Positions 1 to 8,158 of a stretch of DNA of 64,000 bases are shown piece after piece. How positions within the stretch are numbered: the first letter of the stretch is position 1; each line of letters starts with the position of its first letter. The notes under the pieces are model-generated. The model saw nothing but the letters and a program-made list of their open reading frames with translations. It was not told where the DNA came from and did not search any database. The stretch comes from Mobiluncus massiliensis (GTDB taxonomy: Bacteria; Actinomycetota; Actinomycetes; Actinomycetales; Actinomycetaceae): assembly GCF_949769255.1 (NCBI RefSeq), contig NZ_OX458329.1, positions 1,364,001 to 1,428,000 of the forward strand, read 5' to 3'. A program made the translations under genes and the position numbers.

Positions 1-125
1 ATGTTGTCCCCGTGGTCCCCGTCCCCGATGACCTCATCCAAACTTTCCAACATTTCGCGGTTTTGTTCCAGAGCTCGAGCGCAGCCATCCATCCAGCGCA
101 GCACCCATTGTGTATTCAAACTCAC
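1..125 (-). CDS. dhaL: DhaL, dihydroxyacetone kinase ADP-binding subunit (partial, window edge)
   Basis: The first 41 codons of a gene that runs off the left edge of the window. It reads from a GTG at 125 to 123 with a good ribosome site (AAAGGAG) six bases upstream. The peptide begins SLNTQWVLRWMDGCARAL and reaches GDGDHGDN, the nucleotide/Mg-binding motif of the DhaL subunit of PTS-type dihydroxyacetone kinases. DhaL works with DhaK to phosphorylate dihydroxyacetone with phosphate from PEP via DhaM. It lies 76 bp downstream of folC on the same strand. The family call rests on this one motif and the N-terminal context, because the rest is outside the window. Confidence 0.75.
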   Translation of the reverse strand, partial: MSLNTQWVLRWMDGCARALEQNREMLESLDEVIGDGDHGDN

Positions 126-201
126 AGCTGCTCCTTTCTGACTGCCCTAAACTTTCGCGGTCGAATCCGGCCGGGGTCTTGCCGTGTGAGGCCGGTTGTG
201 C

Positions 202-1845
202 TCATTGTAGTTTGTCTTTGCCCAGCACGTCCTGTGCCATTCCGGCGAGTACCACGGAACCGAAAATCACGACTCCGGTGGATCCGGGAACTCCCCCCTG
301 CAAATCATCGATTTCCCCGGCTTTTGCAATCGCTTCGGGCAGGGAATCAATAGCGTAGACGCGATCGTCTCCGAACACCTCCGCGGCAACGGCCTGCAGA
401 TCCTCCACCTTCGCCGCGCGTTCACCGGGCATCTGGGTCACAATCAGCTCATCAATGGTCGGCTCCACAATCCCCAGCACGGTTTCAATGTCTTTATCGG
501 CCATGGCGGAATAAATCCCCACTGTGTGTTGAAAACGAAAATCGTCCTCTATCGCCCGGCGCAGGGCCTGAACCGCGCCGGGATTATGCCCTGCATCAGC
601 CACAATCATCGGGGTGGCGTGCAACACTTCCAGGCGTCCGGGAGAACGGACCCCGCCAAAAGCCCGCTCCACAGATTCCCCGTGCAGCGCCATTCCGCCC
701 AGCTGTGCCTCTACCGCCGTGAGCGCCAGCGCCGCATTCTCAGCCTGGAACTCTCCATACAGGGGCAGGTAAATATCCCGGTAGACAGCCGCGGGCGTGC
801 GAATATCGATGACTTGCCCCCCAACTGCTGGGACACGCCGCAGCACCTCGAAATCGTCCCCCTCATAGCGCAGGGTCACATCCTCGGCATGAGCGGCGTC
901 ACGAATGACCGCGAGAGCCTCATCGGGCTGTTTAGCCACCACTGCCACTCGCTGGGGGCGCATAATCCCCGCCTTTTCCCGCGCAATGTTGGTCAGTCCC
1001 TCCCCCAGCCATTGTTCGTGTTCCCGGCTGATGGGCCCGATGACGGCCGTGTCTGCATCGATGACATTGGTAGCGTCCCAGCGTCCGCCCATCCCGACCT
1101 CGACCACCGCCACATCCACCGGCACATCTGCGAACAGGGCGTATGCCATGACGGTCATGACCTCAAAGAACGACAGCCGGTGTCCGGGGTGAGCGTTTTC
1201 CCACAGGGCCAGTTGGGCTTCCACGTCCTCATAAGCTTGGACAAACTGTTCGGTGGTCAGGGGGGTTTGGTCCACTGAGATGCGTTCGCGCACGTCTACC
1301 AGGTGCGGGGAGGTAAACCGACCGGTCCGATACCCCAGTTCCGCTAGAAGCGCCTCAATCATTCGGGCGATGGAAGTTTTGCCGTTGGTGCCGGTGATAT
1401 GGATGGAGTGGAACAGGTCCTGGGGATTGCCCAGGTAGTCCAGCACTCCCCGCACCGGTTCCAAGCTGGGCTCTATTTGGTGTTCAGCGCGGCGCGTCAG
1501 CAGGGTTTCGTAGATGGCTCGGGCTTTCGGGTCCTCCATCGTGGAAGGGCCGAGGGTCGAGGTGGGGCGTTGCCGTTCGCGCATTTCGTCCACGAGTTCG
1601 CGCTGCTCGGGGCTCAGCGACATGCCAAAGCGGTCGACGGGACCTTTCCGGGAGGCGGTTGCGTTTTCTGGGTCCAAAGGTTCCCCGGTCGGGTTGTCGT
1701 TGTCCTCCGGCTCAGCGGGGGTCCGGGCCGCGAACAGGTAGGGAATCAAATCCGGGTCCACCGACAAATCCTCGGGGGTTACCGCCGGGGGTTGATGCTC
1801 GTGTGCGTGGCGGTCCCGATGTGCTTCCTCATGCTTGTTTTCCAC
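202..1845 (-). CDS. folC: FolC, bifunctional folylpolyglutamate synthase/dihydrofolate synthase
   Basis: A cytosolic Mur-ligase-type enzyme that adds glutamate to dihydropteroate and folates using ATP. The P-loop ITGTNGKTS sits near residues 150-158 and is followed by the folate-site segment TSPHLVDVRERI. The C-terminal Mur ligase domain contains PGRLEVL and DAGHNPGA. At 547 aa it is about 100 residues longer than usual. The extra N-terminus is polar and His/Glu/Pro-rich (HEEAHRDRHAHEHQPP) and looks disordered. The annotated start is a GTG at 1845 behind GGTGGGG. An internal start near residue 75 would give a more typical size but leaves the family domain intact either way. Confidence 0.92.
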   Translation of the reverse strand: MENKHEEAHRDRHAHEHQPPAVTPEDLSVDPDLIPYLFAARTPAEPEDNDNPTGEPLDPENATASRKGPVDRFGMSLSPEQRELVDEMRERQRPTSTLGPSTMEDPKARAIYETLLTRRAEHQIEPSLEPVRGVLDYLGNPQDLFHSIHITGTNGKTSIARMIEALLAELGYRTGRFTSPHLVDVRERISVDQTPLTTEQFVQAYEDVEAQLALWENAHPGHRLSFFEVMTVMAYALFADVPVDVAVVEVGMGGRWDATNVIDADTAVIGPISREHEQWLGEGLTNIAREKAGIMRPQRVAVVAKQPDEALAVIRDAAHAEDVTLRYEGDDFEVLRRVPAVGGQVIDIRTPAAVYRDIYLPLYGEFQAENAALALTAVEAQLGGMALHGESVERAFGGVRSPGRLEVLHATPMIVADAGHNPGAVQALRRAIEDDFRFQHTVGIYSAMADKDIETVLGIVEPTIDELIVTQMPGERAAKVEDLQAVAAEVFGDDRVYAIDSLPEAIAKAGEIDDLQGGVPGSTGVVIFGSVVLAGMAQDVLGKDKLQ

Positions 1846-2020
1846 CCCACCATGTTACCCAAGCCCGCAAACTCACACAGAATAGAAGGTCTGGTCTCGC
1901 TCTGTTCCATTCCGAAATCAATAGTGACTCATCATTTAACAGACCCAACCAGCAGACTTATTTCGATTCAATAACTTTCAAAGGCTTCCCAGCAGGTACG
2001 AAACATGGGACAATTGGGGT

Positions 2021-2521
2021 ATGTCCAAGCTGTCCTTAGAGGCCCCGTCGACCGATGAGTTGACGGCGTCAGAGCCCGACCCGGAAATCAAGATTACCTA
2101 TCGTCCGATTACCCGCGACGATGTGGTCCAGATGTCCCAGTTACACGCGGTTGCTTATCGGGATGCCGGGTCGAGTGCTGCCAGCCAGCTGAATTTGTTC
2201 TGGGACGGCGCCTACGGTCCACTGTTGGCCGAGGCGACTCTCGGAGCGTGGCACGAGGACAAGCTGGTCGGCGTGGTCATCGTGTTGGACCAGGCTCCCG
2301 ATGAATGGTGCACCACGGACGGCAACAGCGACCAGCCCTACATTGCTGACCTGTTTGTGGATCCCGACTATCGCCGTCAAGGTATCGGTTCAGGGCTGGT
2401 CATTAACGCCTCACGAGCCGTAGACGCGTTGGGCCGCGAGGCCCTGACCCTGCAACTCGATATGTCCGCCGCCCCCGAAGCGATGCAGCTCTACGACGCC
2501 TTGGGGTTTTCCACGCGCTAA
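2021..2521 (+). CDS. GNAT-family N-acetyltransferase
   Basis: A 166-aa acetyl-CoA-dependent acyltransferase, divergent from folC. Motif A, YIADLFVDPDYRRQGIGSGL (about residues 107-126), is the GNAT acetyl-CoA pyrophosphate-binding loop (R-x-x-G-x-G/A). The C-terminal ALGF strand-turn is also typical. The first about 25 residues are polar and unlike the domain. The substrate cannot be told from sequence. The gap to folC (1846-2020) presumably holds both promoters; the closest upstream purine run is TTGGGG just before the ATG. Confidence 0.85.
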   Translation: MSKLSLEAPSTDELTASEPDPEIKITYRPITRDDVVQMSQLHAVAYRDAGSSAASQLNLFWDGAYGPLLAEATLGAWHEDKLVGVVIVLDQAPDEWCTTDGNSDQPYIADLFVDPDYRRQGIGSGLVINASRAVDALGREALTLQLDMSAAPEAMQLYDALGFSTR

Positions 2522-2609
2522 ACCCAACGGAATCCCTGTCACAAGGGGTTTTGGTTGCGCCGCCAGGGTCGCTCGGAAATTTTGGGTGCGGCACGATAGG
2601 GTTGAACCC

Positions 2610-4619
2610 ATGACAAAGAACCCACTGTTGGGGATGCTGGATCCCGCTGACTTTGATGAAACCATCCGCCCACAAGACGACCTTTACCGTTACGTAAACG
2701 GCAAGTGGTTGGCCCGCACTGAGATTCCTGCCGACAAGGCCAGCTACGGGTCATTTCACCTCTTGGCTGAAGAAGCAGAAAAGCAAGTACGCACCATCAT
2801 CGAAGATTGTGTCGCGGGTCGCATCAACGGGGAACTGAGCAGCCTGGCTGGCAAAGTCGCCTCCCTCTACGGCTCTTTTATGGATGAAGCCACGGTGGAA
2901 GCGGATAGCGCCCCCAGCTTACAGCAGCTAAAGGCTCCTCTGGACCAGGCCACCAGCAAAGCAGATTTGCGCGACCTGTGGGCCCGGACTTTTGCCGAAG
3001 GCACCTACGAAGGATTTTTCGATACCGGTATTGACATCGATGTGAACAATCCCGAACGTTACATAAACTACTTCGGCCAAGACGGTTTGGGACTGCCCGA
3101 ACGTGCCTATTACTTGGAAGAAAAACACGCGAACCTGTTGGACCAGTATCGCCAGCACATTGCCCGCATGCTGACCCTGGCCGGATATGCTTCGCAGTCC
3201 GCGGCCCCGGACGTGGCCGGTAAAATCGTTGACTTCGAGACCGAGATAGCCAAACTGCATTGGGATAACGTGAAAACTCGCGACACGGACGCGACAAACA
3301 ACCCGATGACCTGGGACGAACTGGCCGCTAAGCTGCCGCGCTTTGACCTGGGAGCCTGGCGAAAGGCTTCCGGGCTGCCCGACAAGATGTTTACGGAAGT
3401 CAACGTAGGCGAACCGGATTTCCTCGAAAACATGGACCAGCTATGGGATTCCACCGACTTTGAAACGCTCAAGTGGTGGATGCTGTGGCACGCCTTGAAC
3501 GGACATACTTCCCTGCTATCCAGCGAAATCGTGAATGCGGACTTTGATTTTTACGGGCAAAAGCTGGCCGGCAAGGAACAGCTGCGGGAACGGTGGAAGC
3601 GCGGGGTTTCCCTGGCATCCTCAGTGATGGGCGAAGCCTTGGGCAAACTTTATGTGCAGCGCCACTTCCCCGCCGAAGCCAAGGCGGCGATGAGCCACCT
3701 GGTAGAGAACCTGATTCAGGCTTACCAGGATTCCATCGCGGTTTTAGATTGGATGGGACCGGAAACGCGGGACAAAGCGTTAGAAAAAATGCGCCAGTTT
3801 ACCCCCAAGATTGGCTACCCCGACAAGTGGCGAGATTATGAGAAACTCCAGCTCGGAGACGGAACGCTAATTGACAAGGTTCACAATGCCAGCGTTTTTG
3901 GCACTAACTATTGGATTGACAAGCTAGGCGGCCCGGTCGATCACACGATTTGGCACATGACCCCGCAAACCGTCAATGCTTACTACAATCCGACCGAAAA
4001 CGAAATCGTGTTTCCCGCTGCTATCCTGCAGCCCCCGTTCTTTGACAAGGACGCGGACGCGGCAGTGAACTACGGTTCCATCGGGGCGGTTATCGGCCAT
4101 GAAATCGGGCACGGTTTTGACGACCAGGGTGCCAAGTTTGACGGCACTGGCAAAGTCGAAAACTGGTGGACCGACCAGGACTTGGCGGAATTTGAAAAAC
4201 GTACCCACGCGCTTATCGACCAGTACAACGCGTTCGTCCCCCAGGGGCTGCCCGAAGAATTCCATGTCAACGGCGCGCTGACCATCGGAGAAAACATCGG
4301 CGACCTGGGCGGACTAGACATCGCGTGGAAAGCCTACCTGTTGGAGCTCAAACAGCAGGGCATTGACAACCCGGCAGATGCCCCGGTCATCGAGGGACTC
4401 AGCGCAGCCGAGCGGTTCTTCCTGTCCTGGGCGCTATCTTGGCAGACGAAGGTGCGCCCGGAAATGGCCAAACAACTCATTTCCATCGACCCTCACTCCC
4501 CGGCAGAGTTCCGCTGCAACGGCGTGGTAGCGAACCTCGACCTGTTTGCGGCGACTTTCCAAACAAAGCCTGGAGACGCCCTGTGGCTGGAACCGGACCA
4601 GAGAGTCAGGATTTGGTAG
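2610..4619 (+). CDS. pepO: M13-family zinc metallopeptidase (PepO/neprilysin type)
   Basis: An oligopeptide-cleaving zinc endopeptidase of about 669 aa. The active site is IGHEIGHGFDDQG near residue 497 (HExxH), and the third zinc ligand is the Glu of GENIGDLGG near residue 561. NAYYNP upstream is the M13 substrate-backbone motif, and VRPE and VAN near the C-terminus fit the family. I chose the ATG at 2610 (MTKNPLLGML) over the one at 2586 because it fits the family N-terminus. No signal peptide or membrane anchor is visible, so it is probably cytosolic. Its end overlaps the convergent lipoprotein gene by 14 bp. Confidence 0.93.
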   Translation: MTKNPLLGMLDPADFDETIRPQDDLYRYVNGKWLARTEIPADKASYGSFHLLAEEAEKQVRTIIEDCVAGRINGELSSLAGKVASLYGSFMDEATVEADSAPSLQQLKAPLDQATSKADLRDLWARTFAEGTYEGFFDTGIDIDVNNPERYINYFGQDGLGLPERAYYLEEKHANLLDQYRQHIARMLTLAGYASQSAAPDVAGKIVDFETEIAKLHWDNVKTRDTDATNNPMTWDELAAKLPRFDLGAWRKASGLPDKMFTEVNVGEPDFLENMDQLWDSTDFETLKWWMLWHALNGHTSLLSSEIVNADFDFYGQKLAGKEQLRERWKRGVSLASSVMGEALGKLYVQRHFPAEAKAAMSHLVENLIQAYQDSIAVLDWMGPETRDKALEKMRQFTPKIGYPDKWRDYEKLQLGDGTLIDKVHNASVFGTNYWIDKLGGPVDHTIWHMTPQTVNAYYNPTENEIVFPAAILQPPFFDKDADAAVNYGSIGAVIGHEIGHGFDDQGAKFDGTGKVENWWTDQDLAEFEKRTHALIDQYNAFVPQGLPEEFHVNGALTIGENIGDLGGLDIAWKAYLLELKQQGIDNPADAPVIEGLSAAERFFLSWALSWQTKVRPEMAKQLISIDPHSPAEFRCNGVVANLDLFAATFQTKPGDALWLEPDQRVRIW

Positions 4620-5301
4620 CTGAAGGGCTTGGCTTCGGCTTGGTCCCCTTCACCGGTTCATTCCAAGTCCAAGTTTTCAGCACCGAATCAATAATCGGCT
4701 GGTAGGTTTCCAACGCGTAATCCGGCACGTCCTGTTTCAGGGCATAGGCGTGATTGTTCCCCGAAACCAAAGTCATGAAGGCCGTCATCTCGACCTCTTG
4801 ATAGACGTAGTTCCACTTCATCTCCAGGACGTTCAAGCCCTCAACCTGGGTCGGGTTCAGCACCGTGAACTTCTTGTAGCCCTTGTAGATGGGGTCTTGT
4901 TTCAGGTTCTTTTCCACCTCATCAGGGTCGGAAGTCGCTTTCGCGTGGTCAATAACCATGACGGGAACGTAGCCATTCAGGGCTTTATCAGAAGGGAGGG
5001 ACAGCACCACCTGCGCGTCAGGCAGCTTGGAACCGCTAATAGCGTCGTAAGCATCCAGGTAAGATGGCGGAATCTGCACCCGAAAAGCTCCGTCTTTGCC
5101 GTTAACCCAACCCTCCGGAGCAGGCGTGGTCACGATGGTAGCGTTCCACTGAGTAGGGGTCTTGGTTTCTTCCTTTGCGCAGGCACTCAACCCACTCAGC
5201 GCCACGACACCTAAGAGGATTCCCGCTAGGGAACGCCGCAACCAGCGGAGCTTAGAGGCTGAGAGTCGAGAGCTAGAGCTGCACACGGTATTCCGTCTCA
5301 A
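4606..5301 (-). CDS. Predicted lipoprotein, unknown function
   Basis: A 231-aa secreted protein. An Arg/Lys-rich start, a hydrophobic stretch (LAGILLGVVALSGL) and a lipobox LSAC place the lipidated Cys near residue 41. The n-region is long, so translation may begin at an internal codon. The mature part has alternating beta-like segments and no motif I recognise. It may be related to small actinobacterial lipoproteins of the LpqN type, but that is a guess. A Pro/Lys/Ser-rich tail ends the protein. It converges on and slightly overlaps the M13 peptidase gene. Confidence 0.75.
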   Translation of the reverse strand: MRRNTVCSSSSRLSASKLRWLRRSLAGILLGVVALSGLSACAKEETKTPTQWNATIVTTPAPEGWVNGKDGAFRVQIPPSYLDAYDAISGSKLPDAQVVLSLPSDKALNGYVPVMVIDHAKATSDPDEVEKNLKQDPIYKGYKKFTVLNPTQVEGLNVLEMKWNYVYQEVEMTAFMTLVSGNNHAYALKQDVPDYALETYQPIIDSVLKTWTWNEPVKGTKPKPSPSATKS

Positions 5302-5439
5302 CGCAGATACCTCCCCTCGTCATTGGCGCATGAACCATAACTTAAGTCTAGTTTAACTACAATCTTTACGCTGAAACTTCATCGAAAAGTGCTTAGACAT
5401 GGAAGAATATATACCGATTGCAAACTCAAAGGAGCGTAA

Positions 5440-8010
5440 ATGCCAGGAACTAACCTCACCCGCATCGAAGCCGAGCAGCGCTCGGGAATCGTCAGTGATG
5501 TCCACTACCGTGTACATCTCGATTTGACCCAGGGAGAGCGCATCTTTCATTCCGTGACGGAAGTTGACTTTGCTTCCCAACCCGGTGCCTCGACTTTCAT
5601 CGACCTCATTGCCGATTCCGTCACAGAAGTGACCCTGAACGGGACAGCACTGGACCTCTCGAATTACGCAGATTCCCGGATTTTCCTGCCAGACCTGCAG
5701 GAACACAACAATCTGCGGGTGGTGGCTGATTGTGTCTACATGCACACCGGCGAGGGACTGCACCGTTTCACAGACCCCGAGGACGGCAAGTCTTACGTTT
5801 ACTCCCAGTTCGAGGTGCCGGATTCTCGCCGCGTCTACGCCGTTTTTGAACAGCCCGACATCAAAGCGGACTTTACCTTTACTTTCGTGGTTCCTCCCGA
5901 GTGGAACGCGTTTTCCAACTCGCCCACCCCGGAGCCTGAAATCGCCGCTGACGGTGTGCGCACGTACCGTTTCAGCCCCACCGAAAAAATCTCGTCCTAC
6001 CTGACCGCCGTCATCGCGGGCCCCTACGTGGGAGAAACCGGCGAAGTGACCTCGTGCGATGGCAGACGAATTCCCCTCGGTGTCTATTGCCGCGCCTCCA
6101 TGCTGAAACACCTGGATGCCGCCGAAGTCATGGACATCACCCGCGCCGGTTTCGAGTTCTACGAAACCGCCTTTGAGCGCCCCTATCCTTTCCGTAAATA
6201 TGACCAGATTTTTGTTCCCGAATATAACGCCGGGGCTATGGAAAATGTGGGTTGCGTGACGTTCCGTGACGAATATGTGTTCCGGTCCCGTCCCCTGCAA
6301 ACCCGGGTGGAACGCCGGGTCGTGACCATTCTGCACGAACTGGCTCACATGTGGTTCGGCGACCTCGTCACGATGAAATGGTGGAACGACTTGTGGTTGA
6401 ACGAATCTTTTGCCGAGTTCGTGTCCACCAAAGCCACCGCGGAAGCGACTGAGTGGAAAGACATCTGGACGACCTTCTCTTGTTCGGAAAAGATTTGGGC
6501 CTACGGCCAGGATCAACTGCCTTCCACCCACCCGGTCGTGGCCACCATCAACGACTTGGAAGATGTCCAAGTCAACTTTGACGGCATCACCTACGCAAAA
6601 GGTGCCTGCGTGCTGTCCCAGTTGGTAACGTACGTGGGTTGGGATAACTTCCGCTTGGGGATTAAGGAATACTTCGCCAAGCACGAGTGGTCCAACGCCA
6701 CCTTGACGGACCTGTTGACCGAACTGGAGGCAACTTCCGGTAAGGACCTAAAAGCCTGGTCGCGCAAGTGGCTGGAAGAAGCCGGAATGACGTGGCTGCG
6801 TCCTGAAATCCAAACGGACGACAGCGGGGCGATTACTTCCCTGCGCATTGTCCAGGAGCATTTCAATGCCGACGCTACCCCGCGACCCCAACATATGGCG
6901 GTATGCGCCTACAACCTGGAACAACGCGATGGCAAGACCGTGTTTGTTCCCGGTCACCGCGAGGAATTCGACATGGAGGCCGATGAATACAACCTCCCCG
7001 GTTTTAACGGGCCGCGTCCCGATGTCATTTTGGTCAACGACGGAGACATGGCTTACGGCAAGGTTCGGTTAGACGAGCAGTCTCTGCGCACGGCTTGCGA
7101 ACACATCGATGCATTCACTGATTCGCTGCCTCGTTCCCAGATTCTGTCCATTCTGTGGGACATGGTGCGTGATGGTGAGGTTGGTGCCTCTCACTACGTT
7201 GATGCCGCCCTGCAGGCTCTCATGGTAGAGACTCACCCCATGGTAGTTTCGGTCACTTTGCGTAACCTGGACACTTGCATCGAAAGCTACCTGGCCGTAG
7301 AAAATCGCGAAGCTGCAGCCCGAAACGTCTCCTCACGTCTGCGGATGCTGTCCCGCCTGGCCAAGGCTGATTCGGATACACAGCTGCAGCTGGTGCGGGC
7401 CGCCGCTCGCCGGGCACGGACGCCCGAAGACATCGCCGCCAGCGCCGCCCTTTTGAATGGTAGCGAAACCCTCACGGGTCTGCGGATTGACACGGAGTTG
7501 CGGTGGAACCTATTGACGTCTTTGGCGGCAGTGGGACACGTAGACCGCGCCACTGTCGAAGCAGAGCTGAATAATGACGACACCGTAAATGGGCGCGAAC
7601 GTGTCCTGCAGGCCGCAGCATCGCTGCCCGATCCTGCGGTAAAAGCCGAGTTCTTTGACCGTGCCTACAGCGACACCGCGCTGACCAACGACCAACTGGC
7701 GTCCATCATTGCCGGTTTCAACCGGGCTCAAGATCCACTGCTGCTAGCTCCTTTTGCCCAGCGTTACTTTGAGACGCTACGGGAGACCTACGATACACGC
7801 ACCCACGAGATTGGTGAACAGCTCATCGAAGGCATGTATCCTGCCGCGCTGGTGGGCTTGGAGTCCAGCGGCATGGACGTGCTGACGCTCACCCAGGAAT
7901 GGCTCTCGAATAATGCAGACGCTCCCGCGGCACTGCTGCGGATGATGCGCGAGAATCAATCCGGCGCCGAACGTATCGCGAAAGCTCAGCAGCGCGACCG
8001 CGAGGGGTAA
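5440..8010 (+). CDS. pepN: PepN, M1-family aminopeptidase N
   Basis: A cytosolic zinc aminopeptidase of 856 aa, the usual length for actinobacterial PepN. The substrate-recognition motif GAMENVG lies near residue 264. The zinc site is HELAHMW (His299, His303) with Glu322 in NESFAEF, giving the HExxH-18-E spacing of family M1. A long helical C-terminal ERAP1-like domain follows. The start codon has an ideal ribosome site (AAAGGAG, 7 nt spacing). It probably has its own promoter, since the upstream gene is divergent. Confidence 0.95.
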   Translation: MPGTNLTRIEAEQRSGIVSDVHYRVHLDLTQGERIFHSVTEVDFASQPGASTFIDLIADSVTEVTLNGTALDLSNYADSRIFLPDLQEHNNLRVVADCVYMHTGEGLHRFTDPEDGKSYVYSQFEVPDSRRVYAVFEQPDIKADFTFTFVVPPEWNAFSNSPTPEPEIAADGVRTYRFSPTEKISSYLTAVIAGPYVGETGEVTSCDGRRIPLGVYCRASMLKHLDAAEVMDITRAGFEFYETAFERPYPFRKYDQIFVPEYNAGAMENVGCVTFRDEYVFRSRPLQTRVERRVVTILHELAHMWFGDLVTMKWWNDLWLNESFAEFVSTKATAEATEWKDIWTTFSCSEKIWAYGQDQLPSTHPVVATINDLEDVQVNFDGITYAKGACVLSQLVTYVGWDNFRLGIKEYFAKHEWSNATLTDLLTELEATSGKDLKAWSRKWLEEAGMTWLRPEIQTDDSGAITSLRIVQEHFNADATPRPQHMAVCAYNLEQRDGKTVFVPGHREEFDMEADEYNLPGFNGPRPDVILVNDGDMAYGKVRLDEQSLRTACEHIDAFTDSLPRSQILSILWDMVRDGEVGASHYVDAALQALMVETHPMVVSVTLRNLDTCIESYLAVENREAAARNVSSRLRMLSRLAKADSDTQLQLVRAAARRARTPEDIAASAALLNGSETLTGLRIDTELRWNLLTSLAAVGHVDRATVEAELNNDDTVNGRERVLQAAASLPDPAVKAEFFDRAYSDTALTNDQLASIIAGFNRAQDPLLLAPFAQRYFETLRETYDTRTHEIGEQLIEGMYPAALVGLESSGMDVLTLTQEWLSNNADAPAALLRMMRENQSGAERIAKAQQRDREG

Positions 8011-8158
8011 AGCCCTGCGGGAACCTCGGCCTGCGTGACCGTGACGAGGGATGCTCGCTGACACCGTTAGCCCAGTAGCTGTTTGCTCCTGGGGCCTCCG
8101 GTTTTATCCTCTTGCCCGCTGTACAGGGCAGTTGTGACTGTTCTGACGCTGCGAATGG

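Noticed and set aside
5353-6684. A 443-codon minus frame opposite pepN
   Set aside because: It is a shadow of the M1 peptidase gene, with no motif or ribosome site; pepN motifs fix the coding strand.
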